From: Astropecten irregularis
Taxonomy: Eukaryota > Echinodermata > Asteroidea > Paxillosida > Astropectinidae
Length of the DNA stretch: 64,000 nucleotides
NCBI GenBank assembly: GCA_963971285.1
Contig: OZ020245.1
Coordinates: forward strand, 23,636,983-23,700,982
Direction of reading: 5' to 3'
Position numbers and translations under genes: made by a program. Positions within the stretch are counted from its first letter, which is position 1, and the number at the start of each line of letters is the position of its first letter. Of this stretch, positions 25,301 to 37,200 are shown piece after piece. The notes under the pieces were generated by a model. It made no database searches, had not been told where the DNA came from, and saw nothing but the letters and a program-made list of their open reading frames with translations.

Positions 25301-28300
25301 GAAAATGTCTTTGAAATGTAATAAATGTGCTACCATCCTGTAGGGAACATCCGGGGCTACATTTTTGGCAGGTTTCATCTTGATCGGCTCAGTATTGAGG
25401 GAGTTATTTCCAAGTCTAGCGCAAAAATGCATGCCATACTGTTATTTTGCCGTGTTTTTTACTTCAGCTGGCTTGATTTCACTAGGTGCAAGTCGTGCTA
25501 TACTTGAATTTTCCGCCTTGAAAATGTCTTTGAAATGTGATAAATATGCTACCATCCTGTAGGGAACATCCAGGGCTATATCTTGGGCAGGTTTCATCTT
25601 GATCGGCTCAGTATTGAGGGAGTTATTTCCAACTCTAGCGCAATAAAAGTGTGCCAAACTGTTATTTTGCCGTGTTTTTGACGTCAGCTGCATGGCTTGA
25701 TTTCACTAGGTGCAAGTCGTGCTATACTTGAATTTTTGGCCATGAAAATGTCTTTGAAATGTAATAAATGTGCTACCATCCTGTAGGGAACATCCGGGGC
25801 TACTTTTTTGGCAGGTTTCATCTTGATCGGCTCAGTATTGAGGGAGTTATTTCCAAGTCTAGCGCAAAAATGTATGCCATACTGTTATTTTGCCGTGTTT
25901 TTTACTTCAGCTGGCTTGATTTCACTAGGTGCAAGTGGTGCTATACTTGAATTTTCCGCCATGAAAATGTCTTTGAAATGTGATAAATATGCTACCATCC
26001 TGTAGGGAACATCCAGTGCTACATCTTGGGCAGGTTTCATCTTGATCGGCTCAGTATTGAGGGAGTTATTCCCAACTCTAGCGCAATAAAAGTGTGCCAA
26101 ACTGTTATTTTGCCGTGTTTTTGACGTCAGCTGCATGGCTTGATTTCACTAGGTGCAAGTCGTGCTATACTTGCTTTTTGGCCATGAAAATGTCTTTGAA
26201 ATGTGATAAATATGCTACCATCCTGTAGGGAACATCCAGGGCTATATCTTGGGCAGGTTTCATCTTGATCGGCTCAGTATTGAGGGAGTTATTTCCAACT
26301 CTAGCGCAATAAAAGTGTGCCAAACTGTTATTTTGCCGTGTTTTTGACGTCAGCTGCATGGCTTGATTTCACTAGGTGCAAGTCGTGCTATACTTGAATT
26401 TTTGGCCATGAAAATGTCTTTGAAATGTAATAAATGTGCTACCATCCTGTAGGGAACATCCGGGGCTACTTTTTTGGCAGGTTTCATCTTGATCGGCTCA
26501 GTATTGAGGGAGTTATTTCCAAGTCTAGCGCAAAAATGTATGCCATACTGTTATTTTGCCGTGTTTTTTACTTCAGCTGGCTTGATTTCACTAGGTGCAA
26601 GTGGTGCTATACTTGAATTTTCCGCCATGAAAATGTCTTTGAAATGTGATAAATATGCTACCATCCTGTAGGGAACATCCAGGGCTACATCTTGGGCAGG
26701 TTTCACCTTGATCGGCTCAGTATTGAGGGAGTTATTTCCAACTCTAGCGCAATAAAAGTGTGCCAAACTGTTATTTTGCCGTGTCTTTGACGTCAGCTGC
26801 ATGGCTTGATTTCACTAGGTGCAAGTCGTGCTATACTTGAATTTTTGGCCATGAAAATGTCTTTGAAATGTAATAAATGTGCTACCATCCTGTAGGGAAC
26901 ATCCGGGGCTACATTTTTGGCAGGTTTCATCTTGATCGGCTCAGTATTGAGGGAGTTATTTCCAAGTCTAGCGCAAAAATGCATGCCATACTGTTATTTT
27001 GCCGTGTTTTTTTACTTCAGCTGGCTTGATTTCACTAGGTGCAAGTCGTGCTATACTTGAATTTTCCGCCATGAAAATGTCTTTGAAATGTGATAAATAT
27101 GCTACCATCCTGTAGGGAACATCCAGGGCTACATCTTGGGCAGGTTTCATCTTGATCGGCTCAGTATTGAGGGAGTTATTTCCAAGTCTAGCGCAATAAA
27201 AGTGTGCCAAACTGTTATTTTGCCGTGTTTTTGACGTCAGCTGCATGGCTTGATTTCACTAGGTGCAAGTCGTGCTATACTTGAATTTTTGGCCATGAAA
27301 ATGTCTTTGAAATGTAATAAATGTGCTACCATCCTGTAGGGAACATCCGGGGCTACATTTTTGGCAGGTTTCATCTTGATCGGCTCAGTATTGAGGGAGT
27401 TATTTCCAAGTCTAGCGCAACAATTTATGCCATACTGTTATTTTGCCGTGTTTTTTACTTCAGCTGGCTTGATTTCACTAGGTGCAAGTCGTGCTATACT
27501 TGAATTTTTGGCCATGAAAATGTCTTTGAAATGTAATAAATGTGCTACCATCCTGTAGGCAACATCCGGGGCTACATTTTTGGCAGGTTTCATCTTGATC
27601 GGCTCAGTATTGAGGGAGTTATTTCCAAGTCTAGCGCAAAAATGTATGCCATACTGTTATTTTGCCGTGTTTTTGACGTCAGCTGCATGGCTTGATTTCA
27701 CTAGGTGCAAGTCGTGCTATACTTGAATTTTTGGCCATGAAAATGTCTTTGAAATGTAATAAATGTGCTACCATCCTGTAGGGAACATCCGGGGCTACAT
27801 TTTTGGCAGGTTTCATCTTGATCGGCTCAGTATTGAGGGAGTTATTTCCAAGTCTAGCGCAAAAATGTATGCCATACTGTTATTTTGCCGTGTTTTTGAC
27901 GTCAGCTGCATGGCTTGATTTCACTAGGTGCAAGTCGTGCTATACTTGAATTTTTGGCCATGAAAATGTCTTTGAAATGTAATAAATGTGCTACCATCCT
28001 GTAGGGAACATCCAGGGCTACATTTTGGGCAGGTTTCATCTTGATCGGCTCAGTATTGAGGGAGTTATTTCCAAGTCTAGCGCAAAAATGTATGCCAAAC
28101 TGTTATTTTGCCGTGTTTTTGACGTCAGCTGGCTTGATTTCACTAGGTGCAAGTGGTGCTATACTTGAATTTTCCGCCATGAAAATGTCTTTGAAATGTG
28201 ATAAATATGCTACCATCCTGTAGGGAACATCCAGGGCTACATCTTGGGCAGGTTTCATCTTGATCGGCTCAGTATTGAGGGAGTTATTCCCAACTCTAGC

Positions 28301-31300
28301 GCAATAAAAGTGTGCCAAACTGTTATTTTGCCGTGTTTTTGACGTCAGCTGCATGGCTTGATTTCACTAGGTGCAAGTCGTGCTATACTTGCTTTTTGGC
28401 CATGAAAATGTCTTTGAAATGTAATAAATGTGCTACCATCCTGTAGGGAACATCCGGGGCTACATTTTTGGCAGGTTTCATCTTGATCGGCTCAGTATTG
28501 AGGGAGTTATTTCTAACTCTAGCGCAATAAAAGTATGTCAAACTGTTATTTTGCCGTGTCTTTGACGTCAGCTGCATGGCTTGATTTCACTAGGTGCAAG
28601 TCGTGCTATACTTGAATTTTTGGCCATGAAAATGTCTTTGAAATGTAATAAATGTGCTACCATCCTGTAGGGAACATCCGGGGCTACATTTTTGGCAGGT
28701 TTCATCTTGATCGGCTCAGTATTGAGGGAGTTATTTCCAAGTCTAGCGCAAAAATGCATGCCATACTGTTATTTTGCCGTGTTTTTTACTTCAGCTGGCT
28801 TGATTTCACTAGGTGCAAGTCGTGCTATACTTGAATTTTCCGCCATGAAAATGTCTTTGAAATGTGATAAATATGCTACCATCCTGTAGGGAACATCCAG
28901 GGCTATATCTTGGGCAGGTTTCATCTTGATCGGCTCAGTATTGAGGGAGTTATTTCCAACTCTAGCGCAATAAAAGTGTGCCAAACTGTTATTTTGCCGT
29001 GTTTTTGACGTCAGCTGCATGGCTTGATTTCACTAGGTGCAAGTCGTGCTATACTTGAATTTTTGGCCATGAAAATGTCTTTGAAATGTAATAAATGTGC
29101 TACCATCCTGTAGGGAACATCCGGGGCTACTTTTTTGGCAGGTTTCATCTTGATCGGCTCAGTATTGAGGGAGTTATTTCCAAGTCTAGCGCAAAAATGT
29201 ATGCCATACTGTTATTTTGCCGTGTTTTTTACTTCAGCTGGCTTGATTTCACTAGGTGCAAGTGGTGCTATACTTGAATTTTCCGCCATGAAAATGTCTT
29301 TGAAATGTGATAAATATGCTACCATCCTGTAGGGAACATCCAGGGCTACATCTTGGGCAGGTTTCACCTTGATCGGCTCAGTATTGAGGGAGTTATTTCC
29401 AACTCTAGCGCAATAAAAGTGTGCCAAACTGTTATTTTGCCGTGTTTTTGACGTCAGCTGCATGGCTTGATTTCACTAGGTGCAAGTCGTGCTATACTTG
29501 AATTTTTGGCCATGAAAATGTCTTTGAAATGTAATAAATGTGCTACCATCCTGTAGGGAACATCCGGGGCTACATTTTTGGCAGGTTTCATCTTGATCGG
29601 CTCAGAATTGAGGGAGTTATTTCCAACTCTAGCGCAATAAAAGTATGCCAAACTGTTATTTTGCCGTGTTTTTGACGTCAGCTGCATGGCTTGATTTCAC
29701 TAGGTGCAAGTCGTGCTATACTTGAATTTTTGGCCATGAAAATGTCTTTGAAATGTAATAAATGTGCTACCATCCTGTAGGGAACATCCGGGGCTACATT
29801 TTTGGCAGGTTTCATCTTGATCGGCTCAGTATTGAGGGAGTTATTTCCAACTCTAGCGCAAAAATGCATGCCATACCGTTATTTTGCCGTGTTTTTTTTA
29901 CTTCAGCTGGCTTGATTTCACTAGGTGCAAGTCGTGCTATACTTGAATTTTCCGCCATGAAAATGTCTTTGAAATGTGATAAATATGCTACCATCCTGTA
30001 GGGAACATCCAGGGCTACATCTTGGGCAGGTTTCATCTTGATCGGCTCAGTATTGAGGGAGTTATTTCCAACTCTAGCGCAATAAAAGTGTGCCAAACTG
30101 TTATTTTGCCGTGTTTTTGACGTCAGCTGCATGGCTTGATTTCACTAGGTGCAAGTCGTGCTATACTTGAATTTTTGGCCATGAAAATGTCTTTGAAATG
30201 TAATAAATGTGCTACCATCCTGTAGGGAACATCCGGGGCTACATTTTTGGCAGGTTTCATCTTGATCGGCTCAGTATTGAGGGAGTTATTTCCAAGTCTA
30301 GCGCAAAAATGTATGCCATACTGTTATTTTGCCGTGTTTTTTACTTCAGCTGGCTTGATTTCACTAGGTGCAAGTCGTGCTATACTTGAATTTTTGGCCA
30401 TGAAAATGTCTTTGAAATGTAATAAATGTGCTACCATCCTGTAGGGAACATCCGGGGCTACATTTTTGGCAGGTTTCATCTTGATCGGCTCAGTATTGAG
30501 GGAGTTATTTCCAAGTCTAGCGCAAAAATGTATGCCATACTGTTATTTTGCCGTGTTTTTGACGTCAGCTGCATGGCTTGATTTCAATAGGTGCAAGTCG
30601 TGCTATTCTTGAATTTTTGGCCATGAAAATGTCTTTGAAATGTAATAAATGTGCTACCATCCTGTAGGGAACATCCGGGGCTACATTTTTGGCAGGTTTC
30701 ATCTTGATCGGCTCAGTATTGAGGGAGTTATTTCCAAGTCTAGCGCAAAAATGTATGCCATACTGTTATTTTGCCGTGTTTTTTACTTCAGCTGGCTTGA
30801 TTTCACTAGGTGCAAGTGGTGCTATACTTGAATTTTCCGCCATGAAAATGTCTTTGAAATGTAATAAATGTGCTACCATCCTGTAGGGAACATCCAGGGC
30901 TACATTTTGGGCAGGTTTCATCTTGATCGGCTCAGTATTGAGGGAGTTATTTCCAACTCTAGCGCAAAAATGTATGCCAAACTGTTATTTTGCCGTGTTT
31001 TTGACGTCAGCTGGCTTGATTTCACTAGGTGCAAGTCGTGCTATACTTGAATTTTCCGCCATGAAAATGTCTTTGAAATGTGATAAATATGCTACTTTCC
31101 TGTAGGGAACATCCAGGGCTACTTTTTTGGCAGGTTTCATCTTGATCGGCTCAGTATTGAGGGAGTTATTTCCAACTCTAGCGCAATAAAAGTATGCCAA
31201 ACTGTTATTTTGCCGTGTCTTTGACGTGAGCTGCATGGCTTGATTTCACTAGGTGCAAGTGGTGCTATACTTGAATTTTTGGCCATGAAAATGTCTTTGA

Positions 31301-32910
31301 AATGTAATAAATGTGCTACCATCCTGTAGGGAACATCCGGGGCTACATTTTTGGCAGGTTTCATCTTGATCGGCTCAGTATTGAGGGAGTTATTTCCAAC
31401 TCTAGCGCAAAAAAGTATGCCAAAGTGTTATTTTGTCGTGTTTTTGACGTCAGCTGCATGGCTTGATTTCACTAGGTGCAAGTCGTGCTATACTTGAATT
31501 TTTGGCCATGAAAATGTCTTTGAAATGTAATAAATGTGCTACCATCCTGTAGGGAACATCCGGGGCTACATTTTTGGCAGGTTTCATCTTGATCGGCTCA
31601 GTATTGAGGGAGTTATTTCCAACTCTAGCGCAATAAAAGTATGCCAAACTGTTATTTTATCGTGTTTTTGACGTCAGCTTCATGGCTTGATTTCACTAGG
31701 TGCAAGTCGTGCTATACTTGAATTTTTGGCCATGAAAATGTCTTTGAAATGTAATAAATGTGCTACCATCCAGTAGGGAACATCCGGGGCTACATTTTTG
31801 GCAGGTTTCATCTTGATCGGCTCAGTATTGAGGGAGTTATTTCCAACTCTAGCGCAAAAATGCATGCCATACTGTTATTTTGCCGTGTTTTTTACTTCAG
31901 CTGGCTTGATTTCACTAGGTGCAAGTCGTGCTATACTTGAATTTTCCGCCATGAAAATGTCTTTGAAATGTGATAAATATGCTACTTTCCTGTAGGGAAT
32001 ATCCAGGGCTACTTTTTTGGCAGGTTTCATCTTGATCGGCTCAGTATTGAGGGAGTTATTTCCAACTCTAGCGCAATAAAAGTATGCCAAACTGTTATTT
32101 TGCCGTGTCTTTGACGTGAGCTGCATGGCTTGATTTCACTAGGTGCAAGTGGTGCTATACTTGAATTTTCCGCCATGAAAATGTCTTTGAAATGTGATAA
32201 ATATGCTACCATCCTGTAGGGAACATCCAGGGCTACATCTTGGGCAGGTTTCATCTTGATCGGCTCAGTATTGAGGGAGTTATTTCCAACTCTAGCGCAA
32301 TAAAAGTATGCCAAACTGTTATTTTGCCGTGTTTTTGACGTCAGCTGCATGGCTTGATTTCACTAGGTGCAAGTCGTGCTATACTTGAATTTTTGGCCAT
32401 GAAAATGTCTTTGAAATGTAATAAATGTGCTACCATCCTGTAGGGAACATCCGGGGCTACATTTTTGGCAGGTTTCATCTTGATCGGCTCAGTATTGAGG
32501 GAGTTATTTCCAACTCTAGCGCAATAAAAGTATGTCAAACTGTTATTTTGCCGTGTCTTTGACGTCAGCTGCATGGCTTGATTTCACTAGGTGCAAGTCG
32601 TGCTATACTTGAATTTTTGGCCATGAAAATGTCTTTGAAATGTAATAAATGTGCTACCATCCTGTAGGGAACATCCGGGGCTACATTTTTGGCAGGTTTC
32701 ATCTTGATCGGCTCAGTATTGAGGGAGTTATTTCCAAGTCTAGCGCAAAAATGCATGCCATACTGTTATTTTGCCGTGTTTTTTACTTCAGCTGGCTTGA
32801 TTTCACTAGGTGCAAGTCGTGCTATACTTGAATTTTCCGCCATGAAAATGTCTTTGAAATGTGATAAATATGCTACCATCCTGTAGGGAACATCCAGGGC
32901 TACATCTTGG
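25300..32910 (+). repeat. Mosaic satellite segment with dispersed partial copies
   Basis: No single period holds. Instead pieces match elsewhere: 25,325-26,005 with 28,652-29,332 (offset 3,327), about 26.2-27.6 kb with about 23.5-25.0 kb, and 27,986-28,354 with 21,333-21,701. The CTTGCTTTTTGG deletion variant marks monomers at about 26.17 and 28.39 kb. T-tract length before ACTTCAGCTGG varies here: 7 T near 27,007 and 8 T near 29,892, against the usual 6. From about 30.9 kb, the GTGTCTTTGACGTGAGC class and the GCTACTTTCCTGTAGG type, which dominate the right half, appear together. Confidence 0.8.
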
Positions 32911-33105
32911 GCAGGTTTCATCTTGATCGGCTCAGTATTGAGGGAGTTATTTCCAACTCTAGCGCAATAAAAGTGTGCCAAACTGTTATTTTGCCGTGTT
33001 TTTGACGTCAGCTGCATGGCTTGATTTCACTAGGTGCAAGTCGTGCTATACTTGAATTTTTGGCCATGAAAATGTCTTTGAAATGTAATAAATGTGCTAC
33101 CATCC

Positions 33106-33324
33106 TGTAGGGAACATCCGGGGCTACATTTTTGGCAGGTTTCATCTTGATCGGCTCAGTATTGAGGGAGTTATTTCCAAGTCTAGCGCAAAAATGTATG
33201 CCATACTGTTATTTTGCCGTGTTTTTTACTTCAGCTGGCTTGATTTCACTAGGTGCAAGTCGTGCTATACTTGAATTTTTGGCCATGAAAATGTCTTTGA
33301 AATGTAATAAATGTGCTACCATCC
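33106..33324 (+). repeat. Reference monomer, class A (219 bp, CRE disabled)
   Basis: This is the commonest short class. It has CCGGGGCTACATTTTTGGC, CCAAGTC, CAAAAATGTATGCCATAC and GTTTTTTACTTCAGCTGGC. The CRE position reads TTACTTCA (33,226-33,233), and the E-box CAGCTG (33,232-33,237) is kept. AATAAA lies at 33,306-33,311. At 219 bp (73 codons) it preserves reading frame, but a TAG in CTGTAGGG closes the plus-strand frame in every copy. Confidence 0.9.
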
Positions 33325-33547
33325 TGTAGGGAACATCCGGGGCTACATTTTTGGCAGGTTTCATCTTGATCGGCTCAGTATTGAGGGAGTTATTTCCAAG
33401 TCTAGCGCAAAAATGTATGCCATACTGTTATTTTGCCGTGTTTTTGACGTCAGCTGCATGGCTTGATTTCACTAGGTGCAAGTCGTGCTATACTTGAATT
33501 TTTGGCCATGAAAATGTCTTTGAAATGTAATAAATGTGCTACCATCC
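33325..33547 (+). repeat. Reference monomer, class B (223 bp, CRE intact)
   Basis: The 5' half is identical to class A (CCGGGG, CCAAGTC, CAAAAATGTATGCC). The 3' half carries TTTTTGACGTCAGCTGCATGGC, in which the 4-bp CATG insertion gives 223 bp. This makes it look like a recombinant between class A and the 224-bp classes. Confidence 0.9.
33445..33456. promoter_or_regulatory. Composite CRE/E-box motif (representative of >100 copies)
   Basis: TGACGTCA (33,445-33,452) is the perfect palindromic cAMP-response element bound by CREB/ATF bZIP proteins. It overlaps CAGCTG (33,451-33,456), a bHLH E-box, by two bases. The same 12-bp composite occurs in about half of all monomers at intervals that are multiples of the monomer. 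Matching is exact at the sequence level. Actual binding is not shown. Confidence 0.6.
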
Positions 33548-33766
33548 TGTAGGGAACATCCGGGGCTACATTTTTGGCAGGTTTCATCTTGATCGGCTCA
33601 GTATTGAGGGAGTTATTTCCAAGTCTAGCGCAAAAATGTATGCCATACTGTTATTTTGCCGTGTTTTTTACTTCAGCTGGCTTGATTTCACTAGGTGCAA
33701 GTGGTACTATACTTGAATTTTCCGCCATGAAAATGTCTTTGAAATGTGATAAATATGCTACCATCC

Positions 33767-33990
33767 TGTAGGGAACATCCAGGGCTACATCTTGGGCAGG
33801 TTTCATCTTGATCGGCTCAGTATTGAGGGAGTTATTTCCAACTCTAGCGCAATAAAAGTGTGCCAAACTGTTATTTTGCCGTGTTTTTGACGTCAGCTGC
33901 ATGGCTTGATTTCACTAGGTGCAAGTCGTGCTATACTTGAATTTTTTGCCATGAAAATGTCTTTGAAATGTAATAAATGTGCTACCATCC
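33767..33990 (+). repeat. Reference monomer, class D (224 bp, CCAGGG/CTTGGGC type)
   Basis: It carries CCAGGGCTACATCTTGGGC, CCAACTC, CAATAAAAGTGTGCC and GACGTCAGCTGCATGG. It has an intact CRE and a second AATAAA in CAATAAAAG. It usually follows a monomer ending CCGCC...GTGATAAATATG, which lacks the other AATAAA. Confidence 0.9.
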
Positions 33991-34214
33991 TGTAGGGAAC
34001 ATCCGGGGCTACATTTTTGGCAGGTTTCATCTTGATCGGCTCAGTATTGAGGGAGTTATTTCCAACTCTAGCGCAATAAAAGTATGCCAAACTGTTATTT
34101 TGCCGTGTTTTTGACGTCAGCTGCATGGCTTGATTTCACTAGGTGCAAGTCGTGCTATACTTGAATTTTTGGCCATGAAAATGTCTTTGAAATGTAATAA
34201 ATGTGCTACCATCC
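33991..34214 (+). repeat. Reference monomer, class C (224 bp, CCGGGG type)
   Basis: It carries CCGGGGCTACATTTTTGGC, CCAACTC, CAATAAAAGTATGCC and GACGTCAGCTGCATGG. It has an intact CRE and two AATAAA hexamers on the plus strand. Runs of consecutive C/D monomers (spacing 224) occur, for example at 34,560, 34,784 and 35,008. Confidence 0.9.
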
Positions 34215-37200
34215 TGTAGGGAACATCCGGGGCTACATTTTTGGCAGGTTTCATCTTGATCGGCTCAGTATTGAGGGAGTTATTTCCAACTCTAGCGCAA
34301 AAATGCATGCCATACTGTTATTTTGCCGTGTTTTTTACTTCAGCTGGCTTGATTTCACTAGGTGCAAGTCGTGCTATACTTGAATTTTCCGCCATGAAAA
34401 TGTCCTTGAAATGTGATAAATATGCTACCATCCTGTAGGGAACATCCAGGGCTACATCTTGGGCAGGTTTCATCTTGATCGGCTCAGTATTGAGGGAGTT
34501 ATTTCCAACTCTAGCGCAATAAAAGTGTGCCAAACTGTTATTTTGCCGTGTTTTTGACGTCAGCTGCATGGCTTGATTTCACTAGGTGCAAGTCGTGCTA
34601 TACTTGAATTTTCCGCCATGAAAATGTCTTTGAAATGTGATAAATATGCTACCATCCTGTAGGGAACATCCAGGGCTACATCTTGGGCAGGTTTCATCTT
34701 GATCGGCTCAGTATTGAGGGAGTTATTTCCAACTCTAGCGCAATAAAAGTGTGCCAAACTGTTATTTTGCCGTGTTTTTGACGTCAGCTGCATGGCTTGA
34801 TTTCACTAGGTGCAAGTCGTGCTATACTTGAATTTTTGGCCATGAAAATGTCTTTGAAATGTAATAAATGTGCTACCATCCTGTAGGGAACATCCGGGGC
34901 TACATTTTTGGCAGGTTTCATCTTGATCGGCTCAGTATTGAGGGAGTTATTTCCAACTCTAGCGCAATAAAAGTATGCCAAACTGTTATTTTGCCGTGTT
35001 TTTGACGTCAGCTGCATGGCTTGATTTCACTAGGTGCAAGTCGTGCTATACTTGAATTTTTGGCCATGAAAATGTCTTTGAAATGTAATAAATGTGCTAC
35101 CATCCTGTAGGGAACATCCGGGGCTACATTTTTGGCAGGTTTCATCTTGATCGGCTCAGTATTGAGGGAGTTATTTCCAACTCTAGCGCAATAAAAGTGT
35201 GCCAAACTGTTATTTTGCCGTGTTTTTGACGTCAGCTGCATGGCTTGATTTCACTAGGTGCAAGTCGTGCTATACTTGAATTTTTGGCCATGAAAATGTC
35301 TTTGAAATGTAATAAATGTGCTACCATCCTGTAGGGAACATCCGGGGCTACATTTTTGGCAGGTTTCATCTTGATCGGCTCAGTATTGAGGGAGTTATTT
35401 CCAAGTCTAGCGCAAAAATGTATGCCATACTGTTATTTTGCCGTGTTTTTTACATCAGCTGGCTTGATTTCACTAGGTGCAAGTCGTGCTATACTTGTAT
35501 TTTTGGCCATGAAAATGTCTTTGAAATGTAATAAATGTGCTACCATCCTGTAGGGAACATCCGGGGCTACATTTTTGGCAGGTTTCATCTTGATCGGCTC
35601 AGTATTGAGGGAGTTATTTCCAAGTCTAGCGCAAAAATGTATGCCATACTGTTATTTTGCCGTGTTTTTGACGTCAGCTGCATGGCTTGATTTCACTAGG
35701 TGCAAGTCGTGCTATACTTGAATTTTTGGCCATGAAAATGTCTTTGAAATGTAATAAATGTGCTACCATCCTGTAGGGAACATCCGGGGCTACATTTTTG
35801 GCAGGTTTCATCTTGATCGGCTCAGTATTGAGGGAGTTATTTCCAAGTCTAGCGCAAAAATGTATGCCATACTGTTATTTTGCCGTGTTTTTTACTTCAG
35901 CTGGCTTGATTTCACTAGGTGCAAGTGGTGCTATACTTGAATTTTCCGCCATGAAAATGTCTTTGAAATGTGATAAATATGCTACCATCCTGTAGGGAAC
36001 ATCCAGGGCTACATCTTGGGCAGGTTTCATCTTGATCGGCTCAGTATTGAGGGAGTTATTTCCAACTCTAGCGCAATAAAAGTGTGCCAAACTGTTATTT
36101 TGCCGTGTTTTTGACGTCAGCTGCATGGCTTGATTTCACTAGGTGCAAGTCGTGCTATACTTGAATTTTTGGCCATGAAAATGTCTTTGAAATGTAATAA
36201 ATGTGCTACCATCCTGTAGGGAACATCCGGGGCTACATTTTTGGCAGGTTTCATCTTGATCGGCTCAGTATTGAGGGAGTTATTTCCAACTCTAGCGCAA
36301 TAAAAGTGTGCCAAACTGTTATTTTGCCGTGTTTTTGACGTCAGCTGCATGGCTTGATTTCACTAGGTGCAAGTCGTGCTATACTTGAATTTTTGGCCAT
36401 GAAAATGTCTTTGAAATGTAATAAATGTGCTACCATCCTGTAGGGAACATCCGGGGCTACATTTTTGGCAGGTTTCATCTTGATCGGCTCAGTATTGAGG
36501 GAGTTATTTCCAAGTCTAGCGCAAAAATGTATGCCATACTGTTATTTTGCCGTGTTTTTTACTTCAGCTGGCTTGATTTCACTAGGTGCAAGTCGTGCTA
36601 TACTTGAATTTTTGGCCATGAAAATGTCTTTGAAATGTAATAAATGTGCTACCATCCTGTAGGGAACATCCGGGGCTACATTTTTGGCAGGTTTCATCTT
36701 GATCGGCTCAGTATTGAGGGAGTTATTTCCAAGTCTAGCGCAAAAATGTATGCCATACTGTTATTTTGCCGTGTTTTTGACGTCAGCTGCATGGCTTGAT
36801 TTCACTAGGTGCAAGTCGTGCTATACTTGAATTTTTGGCCATGAAAATGTCTTTGAAATGTAATAAATGTGCTACCATCCTGTAGGGAACATCCGGGGCT
36901 ACATTTTTGGCAGGTTTCATCTTGATCGGCTCAGTATTGAGGGAGTTATTTCCAAGTCTAGCGCAAAAATGTATGCCATACTGTTATTTTGCCGTGTTTT
37001 TTACTTCAGCTGGCTTGATTTCACTAGGTGCAAGTGGTACTATACTTGAATTTTCCGCCATGAAAATGTCTTTGAAATGTGATAAATATGCTACCATCCT
37101 GTAGGGAACATCCAGGGCTACATCTTGGGCAGGTTTCATCTTGATCGGCTCAGTATTGAGGGAGTTATTTCCAACTCTAGCGCAATAAAAGTGTGCCAAA

